Assembly (NCBI GenBank): GCA_040394475.1
Contig: JBEBSD010000055.1
Span: forward strand, 1 to 42,275
Direction of reading: 5' to 3'
DNA from: JBEBSD01 sp040394475
GTDB lineage: Bacteria; Bacteroidota; Bacteroidia; Cytophagales; Spirosomataceae
DNA length: 42,275 nucleotides
A model generated the notes under the pieces. That model did no database searches. It was not told the DNA's origin and saw only the letters and a list, made by a program, of their open reading frames with translations. This document shows, one piece after another, positions 33,571 through 42,221 of the stretch. Numbering within the stretch: the stretch's first letter is position 1; each line of letters opens with the position of its first letter. The translations under genes and the position numbers were made by a program.

Positions 33571-34929
33571 ATGAAGCAGGAGAAAATCAACCGGACAGAG
33601 GGAGATGTGAATAGCTCCGAAGAAAGGAAGTCCTGGTATAAAGTCATCGGTGATACTGCAACACTCCGGCTGCTGGAAGAGGATGCAGACGCCTTCCTCC
33701 ATCAATCCCTGTCAACTCCCTGCCTGGATGTGCTTGCCTCGTGCCAGGGGATTTACCTGACGGACCTGCAGGGCAAAACGTATATGGACTTCCATGGAAA
33801 CAACGTCCACCAGCTGGGTTATGGCAATACGTATATCCTTGATCGGGTAAAGGCTCAAATGGACACGCTTTCCTTTTCGCCCAGAAGATTTACCAACCAG
33901 CCGGCCATCGCACTTGCACAGAAACTGGGATCGCTGCTGCCCGGTGATCTGAACAGGGTACTTTTTTCGCCGGGAGGGGCAAGTGCGATCAGCATGGCGC
34001 TGAAACTGGCGCGATATATTACCGGCAAGCACAAAATTGTTTCGCTATGGGACTCGTTCCACGGGGCAACGCTGGACACCATTTCAGCGGGAGGCGAGGC
34101 GGATTTCCGGAAAGGGATGGGACCGCTGATGCCGGGCGTGGAGCGTATCCCGCCGCCCATGTCGTACCGGGGGCCTTTTATGAGACCGGACGGCGATCAG
34201 ACGGCCTATGCCGACTATCTGGAGTATGTCATAGAAAAAGAGGGGGATATCGGGGCCTTTTTGATCGAAACCATCCGGAATACCGATGTTCAGATACCGG
34301 GTGCCGCTTATTGGAAAAGAGTCAGAGACATCTGTACACGTCACGGTGTAGTGCTCATTCTGGATGAAATCCCGATTGCTTTCGGCCGTACCGGCAAAAT
34401 GTTTGCGTTCGAGCACTATGAAATTGAACCGGATATTATTTGCCTTGGCAAAGGGCTGGGCGGCGGCATTATCCCGATGGCAGCTATCGTAACCCGGGAC
34501 CGCTACAACCAGGCCGGAGACATCTCCCTGGGGCATTTCACCCATGAGAAAAATCCGCTGGGCAGTGTAGCGGCGTTGGCAATGCTCGAGTACATCGAGA
34601 CCAACCGGATTTTATCAAAAGTACAGGAAGATGAACGCTTTATGCGGGAAGAGCTTGCTGCTCTTCAGGAAAAGCATCCCCTGATAGGCGATGTTCGCGG
34701 AATCGGCCTGCTTTGGGGAATTGAACTGGTAAAAGACAGGATAACGAAGGAAAAAGCGCCCGAAGCTGCTGAGGCAGTACTTTACGAATCACTCGCTAAC
34801 GGATTGAGTTTTAAGCTGTCTCAGGGAAATGTGATTCAGTTGTCCCCCCCGCTTATTATTACGAGAGACGAGCTGACGCGTGCAATCCGGTTGCTCGATC
34901 ATGCTTTATTGAAAGCGTCACAACGATAA
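33571..34929 (+). CDS. class III aminotransferase-fold PLP enzyme, PbfA-like (copy 2)
   Basis: A 452-residue paralogue of the gene at 30502. The PLP lysine is Lys294 (CLGKGLGGGIIPMAA), with GGASAISMALKLARYITG and ILDEIPIAFGRTGK. It has the same EGDVN-S opening and HQSLSTPCLDVLASCQG, DFHGNNVHQLGYG and GHFTHEKNP blocks. FHGN-VH-LGYG and LDEIP-FG look closer to what I remember of PbfA proteins than copy 1 does. It could be the ammonia-lyase while copy 1 acts as a transaminase, or the reverse. It lies 32 bp after the lipoprotein gene and 11 bp before the transporter gene. Confidence 0.8.
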   Translation: MKQEKINRTEGDVNSSEERKSWYKVIGDTATLRLLEEDADAFLHQSLSTPCLDVLASCQGIYLTDLQGKTYMDFHGNNVHQLGYGNTYILDRVKAQMDTLSFSPRRFTNQPAIALAQKLGSLLPGDLNRVLFSPGGASAISMALKLARYITGKHKIVSLWDSFHGATLDTISAGGEADFRKGMGPLMPGVERIPPPMSYRGPFMRPDGDQTAYADYLEYVIEKEGDIGAFLIETIRNTDVQIPGAAYWKRVRDICTRHGVVLILDEIPIAFGRTGKMFAFEHYEIEPDIICLGKGLGGGIIPMAAIVTRDRYNQAGDISLGHFTHEKNPLGSVAALAMLEYIETNRILSKVQEDERFMREELAALQEKHPLIGDVRGIGLLWGIELVKDRITKEKAPEAAEAVLYESLANGLSFKLSQGNVIQLSPPLIITRDELTRAIRLLDHALLKASQR

Positions 34930-34940
34930 TACAGACTTAA

Positions 34941-36242
34941 ATGAAATTACGGAAGAGCGATATCGGAAGTTTTCTTGGCCGAAAACAGTTTGCTTTGGTT
35001 GTCTGGGCGCTCATAGCGTCTTTTGGCGCCTATTTTTGCATGTATGCATTTCGGAAGCCGTTCAATACCGGGCTGTACGAAGGGCTGGCGCTGTGGGGGA
35101 TCTCTTACAAAACTATTCTGATCCTGGCCCAGGTGGCAGGCTACATGGTTTCCAAATTTCTGGGGATCAAAATCATCTCCGAACTGAAAGCTTCGAAGCG
35201 AACTTCTCTGGCGTTGCTATTGATCGGAATTGCCCAGGTATCGTTGTTGCTGTTCGGGGCAGTTCCTTATCCTTACAACTTTATTTTTCTGTTTCTGAAC
35301 GGGTTGCCGCTGGGGATGGTTTACGGCGTTTTATTTAGTTACCTGGAAGGCCGGCGCGTAACCGAGACCATTGTGATGGGACTGGGGATCAGTATTATCG
35401 TTGCGTCTGGTGTCCTGAAAACCGTTTACATTGAATTACATCACTGGTTTCCCCAGGTTTCAGAATTCTGGATACCGTTTTGGATAGGGTGTCTTTTTTT
35501 ACCGTTTTTCTTTTTCTTCATGTGGATGATGGCAGTTTTGCCGCCGCCTGACGCGCAGGATATCACTCATCGCACATCGCGTGAACCGATGACTGCAGCG
35601 GACAAACGGCTGGTTTTAAAACAGTATGGCATCCCCATCCTGTGCTACGTGCTGTTGTATGCGATGCTGACGATGGTCCGGGACTTCAGGGACAACTTTG
35701 CCGTCGAAATCTGGAATGAAATCGACAGTAACTGGCAAAGCGGCATACTGGCCCAGACGGAGCTTATTTCCGGGCTGATTGTACTCGCTGTTATCGGATG
35801 TCTCTCCCTGGTAAAAGACAACCGCGCCGGTTTCCTGCTCATCAATGTCATCATGCTGATCGGTTTACTTATCGCTGCTTTCGCCACTTTTCTGTTTAAG
35901 CAGGGGGCGGTATCCGGTTATCAATGGATGCTGGTGCTGGGTATCGGAACCTTTCTGGCTTATATAGCAGCCCAAACCGTTCTTTTTGAGCGGATGATTG
36001 CACTTTTCAGGATCAAAGCCAACGCCGGGTTCCTCGTCTACCTCTGCGACAGCACCGGTTACTTCGGAAGTGTTGTGCTTTTGATTTACAAAGAGTCGTT
36101 CACAAGAAAACTGCAATGGTCCGAAGTCCTTTCCTCATTTGTCCACTTCCAGACGCTGGCTGGTATTGTTCTGATGGCAATCAGCCTGTTTTTCCTGATT
36201 CGGAAAGCCGGGCGCCCAAAATCTTCTCTTAAACTGGTTTGA
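34941..36242 (+). CDS. DUF5690-family MFS-like inner-membrane transporter
   Basis: A 433-residue polytopic membrane protein with about 12 hydrophobic segments (for example FALVVWALIASFGAYFCMYA, IPILCYVLLYAMLTM and FLLINVIMLIGLLIAAFATF). The first loop MYAFRKPFNTG resembles the tyrosine-arginine-lysine segment of organophosphate:phosphate antiporters such as GlpT/UhpT, though that similarity is only by eye. I recognise the family as DUF5690, uncharacterised. As the last gene of the phosphonate operon, 11 bp after PbfA copy 2, it is the obvious candidate for bringing released aminophosphonates across the inner membrane; no PhnCDE-type transporter is present in the window. Confidence 0.75.
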   Translation: MKLRKSDIGSFLGRKQFALVVWALIASFGAYFCMYAFRKPFNTGLYEGLALWGISYKTILILAQVAGYMVSKFLGIKIISELKASKRTSLALLLIGIAQVSLLLFGAVPYPYNFIFLFLNGLPLGMVYGVLFSYLEGRRVTETIVMGLGISIIVASGVLKTVYIELHHWFPQVSEFWIPFWIGCLFLPFFFFFMWMMAVLPPPDAQDITHRTSREPMTAADKRLVLKQYGIPILCYVLLYAMLTMVRDFRDNFAVEIWNEIDSNWQSGILAQTELISGLIVLAVIGCLSLVKDNRAGFLLINVIMLIGLLIAAFATFLFKQGAVSGYQWMLVLGIGTFLAYIAAQTVLFERMIALFRIKANAGFLVYLCDSTGYFGSVVLLIYKESFTRKLQWSEVLSSFVHFQTLAGIVLMAISLFFLIRKAGRPKSSLKLV

Positions 36243-36289
36243 AGAGCCGGCTTGCATCCGCGTATAACCTGCTTTGACAAAACCAGGTA

Positions 36290-36541
36290 ATGGAAGGCGT
36301 CAGGCAGGAGGTTCCAGCTGATGATCTTAACGCGATCATGAAAGAAACCTTTAGTGAATTGGCCAGGCTTTCCGGTAAACCTTTTAACGAAAATGAAATT
36401 CCGAAAGTAGCTATTGCCACCTCTACGGCCTATCACTACGATATGCGATCGAGCGTCCTGACGGGGCTCTATTCCGAAAAACTCATGGAAGTAAACGGCA
36501 CTCAACAAATACAGACTTTAAAAGTAGTTTTGAAGGATTAA
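36290..36541 (+). CDS. short open frame of unknown nature, possible gene remnant
   Basis: An 83-residue frame with an in-frame stop 15 bp before its ATG. The product (MEGVRQEVPADDLNAIMKET, then NENEIPKVAIATSTAYHYDM and LYSEKLMEVNG) is protein-like in composition and moderately hydrophilic, but I do not recognise it and see no ribosome-binding site. It may be the C-terminal remnant of a lost gene. The rest of the 36,542-36,640 stretch holds nothing I can support. Confidence 0.3.
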   Translation: MEGVRQEVPADDLNAIMKETFSELARLSGKPFNENEIPKVAIATSTAYHYDMRSSVLTGLYSEKLMEVNGTQQIQTLKVVLKD

Positions 36542-36640
36542 CCGCACCTGAGAATAGCTATTGGTCAAGACCTGGTACCCTTAAGTGGAGACAAATGAAT
36601 TTCTCCCGGACCTGCCTTTGTTCTGAAGCAGAAGCGAAAA

Positions 36641-36689
36641 TGATTGTTATTTCAAACATTTAAACTATATTTGTATGAAATAACAATCA
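36641..36689 (+). promoter_or_regulatory. hipBA promoter with 14-bp inverted-repeat operator
   Basis: Perfect 14-bp arms TGATTGTTATTTCA (36641-36654) and TGAAATAACAATCA (36676-36689) are separated by 21 bp. Between them lies TATATTTG (36666-36673), an exact -7 consensus, and TTG at 36644-36646 stands 19 bp upstream as the -33 element. The operator brackets the promoter and ends 6 bp before the antitoxin ATG, the expected arrangement for HipB autorepression. Confidence 0.8.
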
Positions 36690-36694
36690 AACAA

Positions 36695-36985
36695 ATGAAC
36701 AAGAGAAAACAGGTTGTTTTTCCCAGACATTATCAGCTGTTGGATCAGATGGGTGAAAACATCAAGCTGGCCAGAAAACGACGGAGGCTTACCACCGTCC
36801 AGGTAGCAGAACGGGCCGATATTGCCAGATCGACCTTATACCTGATTGAGAAAGGTGATCCAAGTGTAACGCTTGGCGCCTATTTTAATGTTTTAAGGGT
36901 GTTAGGGCTACAGGAAGACTTCCTGAAATTGGGCGCCGACGACGAATTCGGGAGAAAACTACAGGATTTGGAATTACTGAAATAA
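36695..36985 (+). CDS. HipB-type XRE antitoxin
   Basis: A 96-residue helix-turn-helix antitoxin. The HTH covers about residues 22-78 (MGENIKLARKRRRLTTVQVA, then DIARSTLYLIEKGDPSVTLG). The ATG at 36695 is preferred over an upstream frame start at 36644 because the latter lies inside the operator. The gene ends 4 bp before hipA, so the pair is translated together. It should bind the flanking inverted repeat and neutralise the HipA kinase. Confidence 0.85.
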   Translation: MNKRKQVVFPRHYQLLDQMGENIKLARKRRRLTTVQVAERADIARSTLYLIEKGDPSVTLGAYFNVLRVLGLQEDFLKLGADDEFGRKLQDLELLK

Positions 36986-36989
36986 CCCC

Positions 36990-38240
36990 ATGGCTCAACG
37001 GAAATCGGACATATACGTATTCGCACACTGGAAAGGGATGCCAGAACCAAGATTAATAGGAATCTTGTCCGCACATTACGGAAAAGGGAAAAAGGCATTT
37101 GGCTTTGAGTATGACAAGTACTGGATAAAATCGGAACAACGGTGGCTGCTTGATCCGGATATCCGGTTTTACGCGGGAGCACAGTTTCCCGATCGAAAAG
37201 AAAACTTCGGTATATTTCTCGACAGTATGCCGGATACCTGGGGGCGAACGCTCATGAAGCGAAGGGTTGCACAAGAGGCTCGTGAAAGCGGGAGTCGACC
37301 CCGCACCTTATACGATATCGATTATTTGTTAGGAGTTTTTGATGAAAGCCGTATGGGCGCAATACGTTTCAAAACGACACCGGACGGTCCTTTTTTGGAT
37401 GACGGCCAGGAAACCCCAGTACCACCCTGGTCTTCCATTCGCGAACTACAATATGCCGCCAACAGGATTGAGGATGACAAAGAGAACACGGATATAAAAA
37501 AATGGCTGTCCATCCTTATGGCTCCGGGGTCTTCTTTAGGAGGAGCCCGGCCGAAAGCCAATGTACTGGATGAAGAAGGCGCATTATGGATTGCCAAATT
37601 TCCATCGGGAAATGACAGCATCGACAAAGCTGCCTGGGAATTCCTGGCCCACCGCCTTGCTGTACAAGCCGGCATTGAGATGACTTCTTGTAAACTGGAG
37701 AAAATAGCAGGGAAACATCATACATTTTTCACCAGGCGTTTTGACCGGCAACAAATAGAACGTATCCATTTTGCTTCAGCCATGACGATGACAGGTAATA
37801 ATGAAGATACCGTTCGCGATACACCGGCAAGTTATCTGGATATCGCGGAGTTTATTCAGAATCACGGAGTGGATATAACACGCAACCTTCATCAGCTTTG
37901 GCGGAGGATTGTTTTTAACATCGCCATATCCAATACCGATGACCACCTGCGTAATCATGGATTTATCCTGATGGACAAGGGCTGGGTACTTTCGCCTGCA
38001 TACGATCTGAATCCATCAACAGACAAAGATGGCCTGGCACTGAACATTGACATGGACGACAATGCCCTGGATTTTGAATTAGTGAAAAGTGTAGGAGATT
38101 TTTTCCGGTTAGGTGAAAAGCAAATGGATACAATCATCAATGAAGTGCTCGCACCCGTCAGCCAATGGAAAAAAATGGCCGCCAGCATCGGCATCCCCAG
38201 ATCGGAGCAGGAGATGATGCAGGGAGCGTTTCGTTTTTAA
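36990..38240 (+). CDS. HipA-family serine/threonine kinase toxin
   Basis: A 416-residue HipA-fold kinase. Landmarks include an N-terminal subdomain (IGILSAHYGKGKKAFGFEYD), the glycine-rich ATP-loop equivalent GSSLGGARPKA near 181, the ATP-anchoring lysine in LWIAKFPS, the catalytic loop SNTDDHLRNHGFI near 315 and the metal-binding SPAYDLNPS near 334. All catalytic parts are present, so it should be active. Classical HipA phosphorylates glutamyl-tRNA synthetase; the target here is unknown. It is in operon with the HipB-type gene 4 bp upstream. Confidence 0.9.
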   Translation: MAQRKSDIYVFAHWKGMPEPRLIGILSAHYGKGKKAFGFEYDKYWIKSEQRWLLDPDIRFYAGAQFPDRKENFGIFLDSMPDTWGRTLMKRRVAQEARESGSRPRTLYDIDYLLGVFDESRMGAIRFKTTPDGPFLDDGQETPVPPWSSIRELQYAANRIEDDKENTDIKKWLSILMAPGSSLGGARPKANVLDEEGALWIAKFPSGNDSIDKAAWEFLAHRLAVQAGIEMTSCKLEKIAGKHHTFFTRRFDRQQIERIHFASAMTMTGNNEDTVRDTPASYLDIAEFIQNHGVDITRNLHQLWRRIVFNIAISNTDDHLRNHGFILMDKGWVLSPAYDLNPSTDKDGLALNIDMDDNALDFELVKSVGDFFRLGEKQMDTIINEVLAPVSQWKKMAASIGIPRSEQEMMQGAFRF

Positions 38241-38255
38241 AAAAGGAATGTGAAG

Positions 38256-38280
38256 AACTATTCGAAAAATCCGAACAGTT
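38256..38280 (+). terminator. hairpin after hipA
   Basis: Stem AACTATTCG / CGAACAGTT with one mismatch and a 7-nt loop, 15 bp after the hipA stop. No U-tract follows, so terminator function is uncertain. The remaining gap to about 38,500 has no gene; it contains CCACAGATTCACAA and AAATTCGTGGC, phrases that look like degenerate halves of an intergenic repeat. Confidence 0.35.
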
Positions 38281-38499
38281 CGGGGTGGAATCCCCACTTA
38301 TTAAAATGGATAATAAGCCACAGATTCACAAATAAAAAGCTTCTAATTCACGGTCTCGCCGGATCACCGGTGCAGTGTAGCGGCCCCGCGGTAAATTCGT
38401 GGCCTTGCCCCTACTCCATTAAACATTTTACCATCCTTTTGTTCTTTTGATTCCGTAAAACCTTAACTTTGAGGCGAAAAGAAAAACTTTACATACTAC

Positions 38500-41085
38500 T
38501 CGGCACAACCACCAATAGCTACAGCTATGCCGGAGGCCACTTGACCGTCACAACTTCAAGCCCTTCGGACACCAGCTCCCAGACCACCGATGCGGCCGGG
38601 ATGCTTACCGCCGCCACCAATAATGGGGGAACGCTGAATTACACCTATTACAGTCACGGCGGGTTGAGGACAGTGTCTAACGGCAGTGTTGCCCTCACCA
38701 CCAATACCTATGATGAATATGGACGGCAAACAGCATTGACGGATGTTAATGCCGGTACGACCGAATACGAGTACGACGCGCTCGGCCAATTGGTCTGGCA
38801 GGAAAATGCTGCGGGGGACGAGACGACAATGTTGTACAATGTGCTCGGACAGGTTACTACCCGGACTGGCGTAGAGGGGGTTACTTCCTATCTTTACGGA
38901 ACAAGTAATTCGGGTGGGGAGATCAAAAACAGTATCAAAACCGTGACGGGCTTTGCGGAGACCTCCAGCTCATATACCTATAATACGCTTGGCCAGCTCA
39001 TCACATTAGTCGAAAACAACGACGGGAACCACACCACCAGTTACACCTATAATGCCATCGGTGAGGTCAGCACCGTCACTTACCCTTCCGGACTGGTCAT
39101 TGCCAACCAGTACAACGACAGGGGATACCTTGACGAGATTAAGCACGTGCCTTCGACAGGTCCTAGCATTGTACTTTATAAAACCGACGCTGTCAATGGC
39201 CGGGGACAGGTCACCCAATACAAGCGGGCGGACAACACTGTCACCTCCAACATCTCCTACGCGCATGGCTTTCCCACTGCCTACACGACAGCGGGCATAC
39301 AGGACTACGAGTTGGTTTGGGACTACCAGAAGGGCAACGTTACCAGCCGGAAAGACGCAAGGGCCATCGTAAATAAAACAGAAACCTTTTACTTACGACA
39401 ATCTCCAGCGCCTGACCGGGGGCAGTGTGACGGGCGGTGTGTCCATCAGTGCCAATTATTATCCTAATAGTAACCTCAATACCAAGACGGATGCGGGCAC
39501 CTATAGCTATCACGCCAACAAAATCCATGCCGTAACAGGTGTAACCAACCCCAGCCCTTCGCCGATCCCGACGATGCAACAGAAAATCACCTATACGGCA
39601 TTTATGCAGGCGGATACGGTAGCAGAAAATAACTTTTTGCTTACCTATACCTACGGTGCGGATTACAGCCGGTCGAAAGCTGAACTCAAGCAAGGAAGCA
39701 GCACGATAATCAATACGAGGTATTATTACGAGGGTGGGTACGAAAGGGATATAACAGGAGTTACTACAAGATATATCCAATATATCTCCTCACCAGCGGG
39801 CTTGATTGCCATCATCGAAAGTGTGGACGGTGGCCATAATGTGCATTACACGTACACCGATCATCTGGGATCGCTACTGACCGTTACCGATGACAGCGGC
39901 AACATTGAAGCCGAACAAAGCTTCGATGCCTGGGGGAGGAGGAGGAATCCGGCCACTTGGGAATTGTTGCCGCCAACGGCAGCTACGTCTTTCCCTGTGT
40001 GGCTTTATCGGGGTTATACCGGTCATGAACACCTGGACCAATTCGGGCTGATCAACATGAACGCAACGCGGGCGCATGTATGATCCGGTGTTGGGAGGAT
40101 GCTGAGTCCGGATAATTATGTGCCGGACGCCACTTTTACTCAGGATTACAACCGGTATACTTATGCGAGAAATAATCCGTTGGTGTATACGGATCCAGAT
40201 GGGAATTTTGTCATTACGGCCGCTGTTATTATAGGGGTCGTGAAAGCAATCGGGATAGGGGTGGCAATTGGCGGTGTTAGCTATACAGCCAGCGTGGGTT
40301 TCAGCAAAGGTGGCTTTAACAACTGGAACTGGGGCCAGTTCGGCAAGAGTATCGGAATTGGCGCGGCGTCCGGTTTGGTCAGCTTTGGGGTAGGGTCTGC
40401 AGCAGGGGCAATTGGTGGCGTTGGAGGCTTCGCTGTACAAACTGCTGGTCATGCTGCCTGGGGAGGGGTCAATTCGGTATTAAACGGCGGGAACTTTGGA
40501 GCGGGGCTGCTTCAGGTGCTTTCGGGAATGTTATTGGGGGATTAACAGCCAACTGGGGCACCGGCTTACAAATAGGATCGTCGGCTGTGATGGGAGGCAT
40601 TGGAGCGGAGATAACTGGGGGAGATTTTTGGCGAGGGGCTGCTGTTGGCGGGATTGTGGCTGGGGCTAATCACGGATTACATCAAATATCTGACAAACCT
40701 ACCTACGAGTATAATGGAAAGGAATACAGATCTAAAGCAGACCTATACGCAGCAATTTTAGCAGACCAAACAATGGAGCAATTCGGAATAAAGGATTTAG
40801 TCGCTTTGGGTGCGGCAGCAGCGGGGGCTGACATACTACCAAAACGTTTTGTTACTCCTGGCTCATCAAAAAACACATCGGTAGCCTCAAAATATTTGGG
40901 AAAAATACCGGAAAAATCCCCAGTCCGCCACAAAATCCGGAATTAGATATACAACTTCAATAGGTAGATTCGCCGGTAGAGCAATCCCAATTTTAGGGTG
41001 GGGTGTCTTAGCTTATGATGCTACAGCTATACTTTATAATACTCAAATCAGGTATAATCAAATTATTTATAGAAATGGACAATAG
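38500..41085 (+). pseudogene. Rhs/YD-repeat polymorphic toxin, 5'-truncated and multiply frameshifted
   Basis: YD/RHS repeats begin abruptly (NSYSYAGGHLTV, then TEYEYDALGQLVWQEN, SYTYNTLGQLITL, SYTYNAIGEVSTV); no signal peptide or N-terminal domain precedes them. Frame changes occur at the T-run 39387-39390, twice near 40060-40098 around the core motif YDPVLGRMLSPDNYV, at the G-run 40536-40540 and at the A-run 40932-40935. The repaired reading continues through the Rhs core (TRYIQYISSPAGLIAIIES, YTDHLGSLLTVTD, RGYTGHEHLDQFGLINMNA, RYTYARNNPLVYTDPDG) into a glycine-rich, partly hydrophobic C-terminal toxin region (GRFAGRAIPILGWGVLAYDA) and ends at 41083-41085. The stop overlaps the immunity gene start. 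The toxin type is not assigned. As read, no full protein can be made. Confidence 0.8.
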
Positions 41086-41394
41086 TGATATTTTTTTCCA
41101 AATTACTAAACTTGTCATAGAGCATCGCTGGGATTTTAAACGTGAATTAACAAGAGCTGACCGATTAAGTGAGGATCTGGGAATGGCCGGTGATGATGCC
41201 GAGGATTTTTTAAAGACTACAGGAATAAATTTAAGGTTGATCTGTCAGATATGCGCTTCGAAGAATATTTTGCTAACGAGGGAATCAATCCCATCTCTGT
41301 TCTGAAATGCTTATTTGGGATGAAAAAGTACAAGTCTGTAACATTGGGTGATCTGGAGCGATTTGCAATTCGCGGGAGGTGGTTAATAGAGTAG
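41075..41394 (+). pseudogene. DUF1493-type immunity gene with one frameshift
   Basis: The ATG at 41075 overlaps the Rhs end by 11 bp, the usual toxin-immunity arrangement. The frame reads MDNSDIFFQITKLVIEHRWD and LGMAGDDAEDFL, then breaks in the T-run 41206-41211. One added T continues as KDYRNKFKVDLSDMRFEEYF, NEGINPISVLKCLF and TLGDLERFAIRGRWLIE, stop at 41394, giving a normal DUF1493 protein of about 106 residues. These small proteins are immunity partners of Rhs toxins. The break matches the decay of the toxin gene, or could be a sequencing indel. Confidence 0.75.
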
Positions 41395-41472
41395 TCTCTC
41401 TGGATAGGTAAAAATCATTTGGCATCAGCCATATGTGCCTCGCCGATAGGATACATAGTGACAACTTCGACT

Positions 41473-41691
41473 TCAGCGGGGCGAATGTGCTGTACCTGCT
41501 TTCGCTTGAAAAATAGCCCGTATGTACCGGGGCGCTATCGACAACGGTTTCACCAGTTTTGCCGAAGCCTGATCGTGAAGCCGCTCACTTCCATAACGAT
41601 CAATTTGGATCACCTCCACCACGGCCTGCTGCTCTTCATAGATTCCAGGAGGTCGGGAACCCTCTTTGATGCGGAAGAAAGCGCAACTGGT
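41473..41691 (-). pseudogene. possible remnant of an unidentified small gene
   Basis: The minus strand is open here without a start codon and reads a hydrophilic, protein-like segment (FRIKEGSRPPGIYEEQQAVV, then EVIQIDRYGSERLHDQASAK and LSIAPRYIRAIFQAKAG). After the stop, another frame continues as HIRPAEVEVVTMYPIGEAHM, ADAK and stop, as though one more base change had occurred. I do not recognise it. Nothing else is supported between 41,395 and 41,708. Confidence 0.25.
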
Positions 41692-41708
41692 CTACATCAA
41701 CATTTCAT

Positions 41709-42221
41709 TTACCTACACAACGACCTATCCACGTAAACTTTCCTACCAGTGCCGCCCAAATAGTAACAACCTCCCCTGGGACCGGTGTAATACGTACGAT
41801 TGGAATTGTTGCTTGGGCGTTTGGGAGCTATCGCCGGTTCTGAAAGGGAGTTACGAGACGAGCTGCTATTCAAGACAGGGGGTACAACTTCGTTCTTAGT
41901 TTTTCCACTCTTTTCCTGATTCATTCGATATGAAACTTCCCGATTCATTGAATCCAGCGAAATGCGAAGATGTGAATTTGTTCTTACCAGCATTAAATAC
42001 CGTTCTTCCTGATTTTTTATCGTTGCATTCATTTGATAATAATGCTTATTGATTACCAAGAGAGAATCGTCTAAAGCATCATTTCTGAGCCTCAATTTCC
42101 TATTTTCAACTTGAATAGAAACATACAATTTTTCCAATGTTTCGATTTTCCTATCCAAAGCCTTTAATTGAGCGTACAGATCCTTTTTACTTTGGCTAAA
42201 CGAAGTGATCTGCGACATCAT
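41709..42221 (-). CDS. coiled-coil protein with C-terminal GPRGG basic motif (PBCV basic adaptor-like)
   Basis: A 170-residue protein. Residues about 10-125 are predicted by eye to form a long coiled coil (KKDLYAQLKALDRKIETLEK, LYVSIQVENRKLRLRND). A low-complexity Ser/Asn/Pro linker follows (PVLNSSSSRNSL), and the C-terminus is a compact motif YYTGPRGGCYYLGGTGRKVY followed by VDRSLCR. That motif matches the short module found at the end of many Bacteroidota proteins and resembles the PBCV-specific basic adaptor domain (TGPRGGRYY). No signal peptide or membrane segment is evident. Function unknown; the module may attach to nucleic acid or surface material. It converges with the decayed Rhs locus. 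Confidence 0.6.
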   Translation of the reverse strand: MMSQITSFSQSKKDLYAQLKALDRKIETLEKLYVSIQVENRKLRLRNDALDDSLLVINKHYYQMNATIKNQEERYLMLVRTNSHLRISLDSMNREVSYRMNQEKSGKTKNEVVPPVLNSSSSRNSLSEPAIAPKRPSNNSNRTYYTGPRGGCYYLGGTGRKVYVDRSLCR

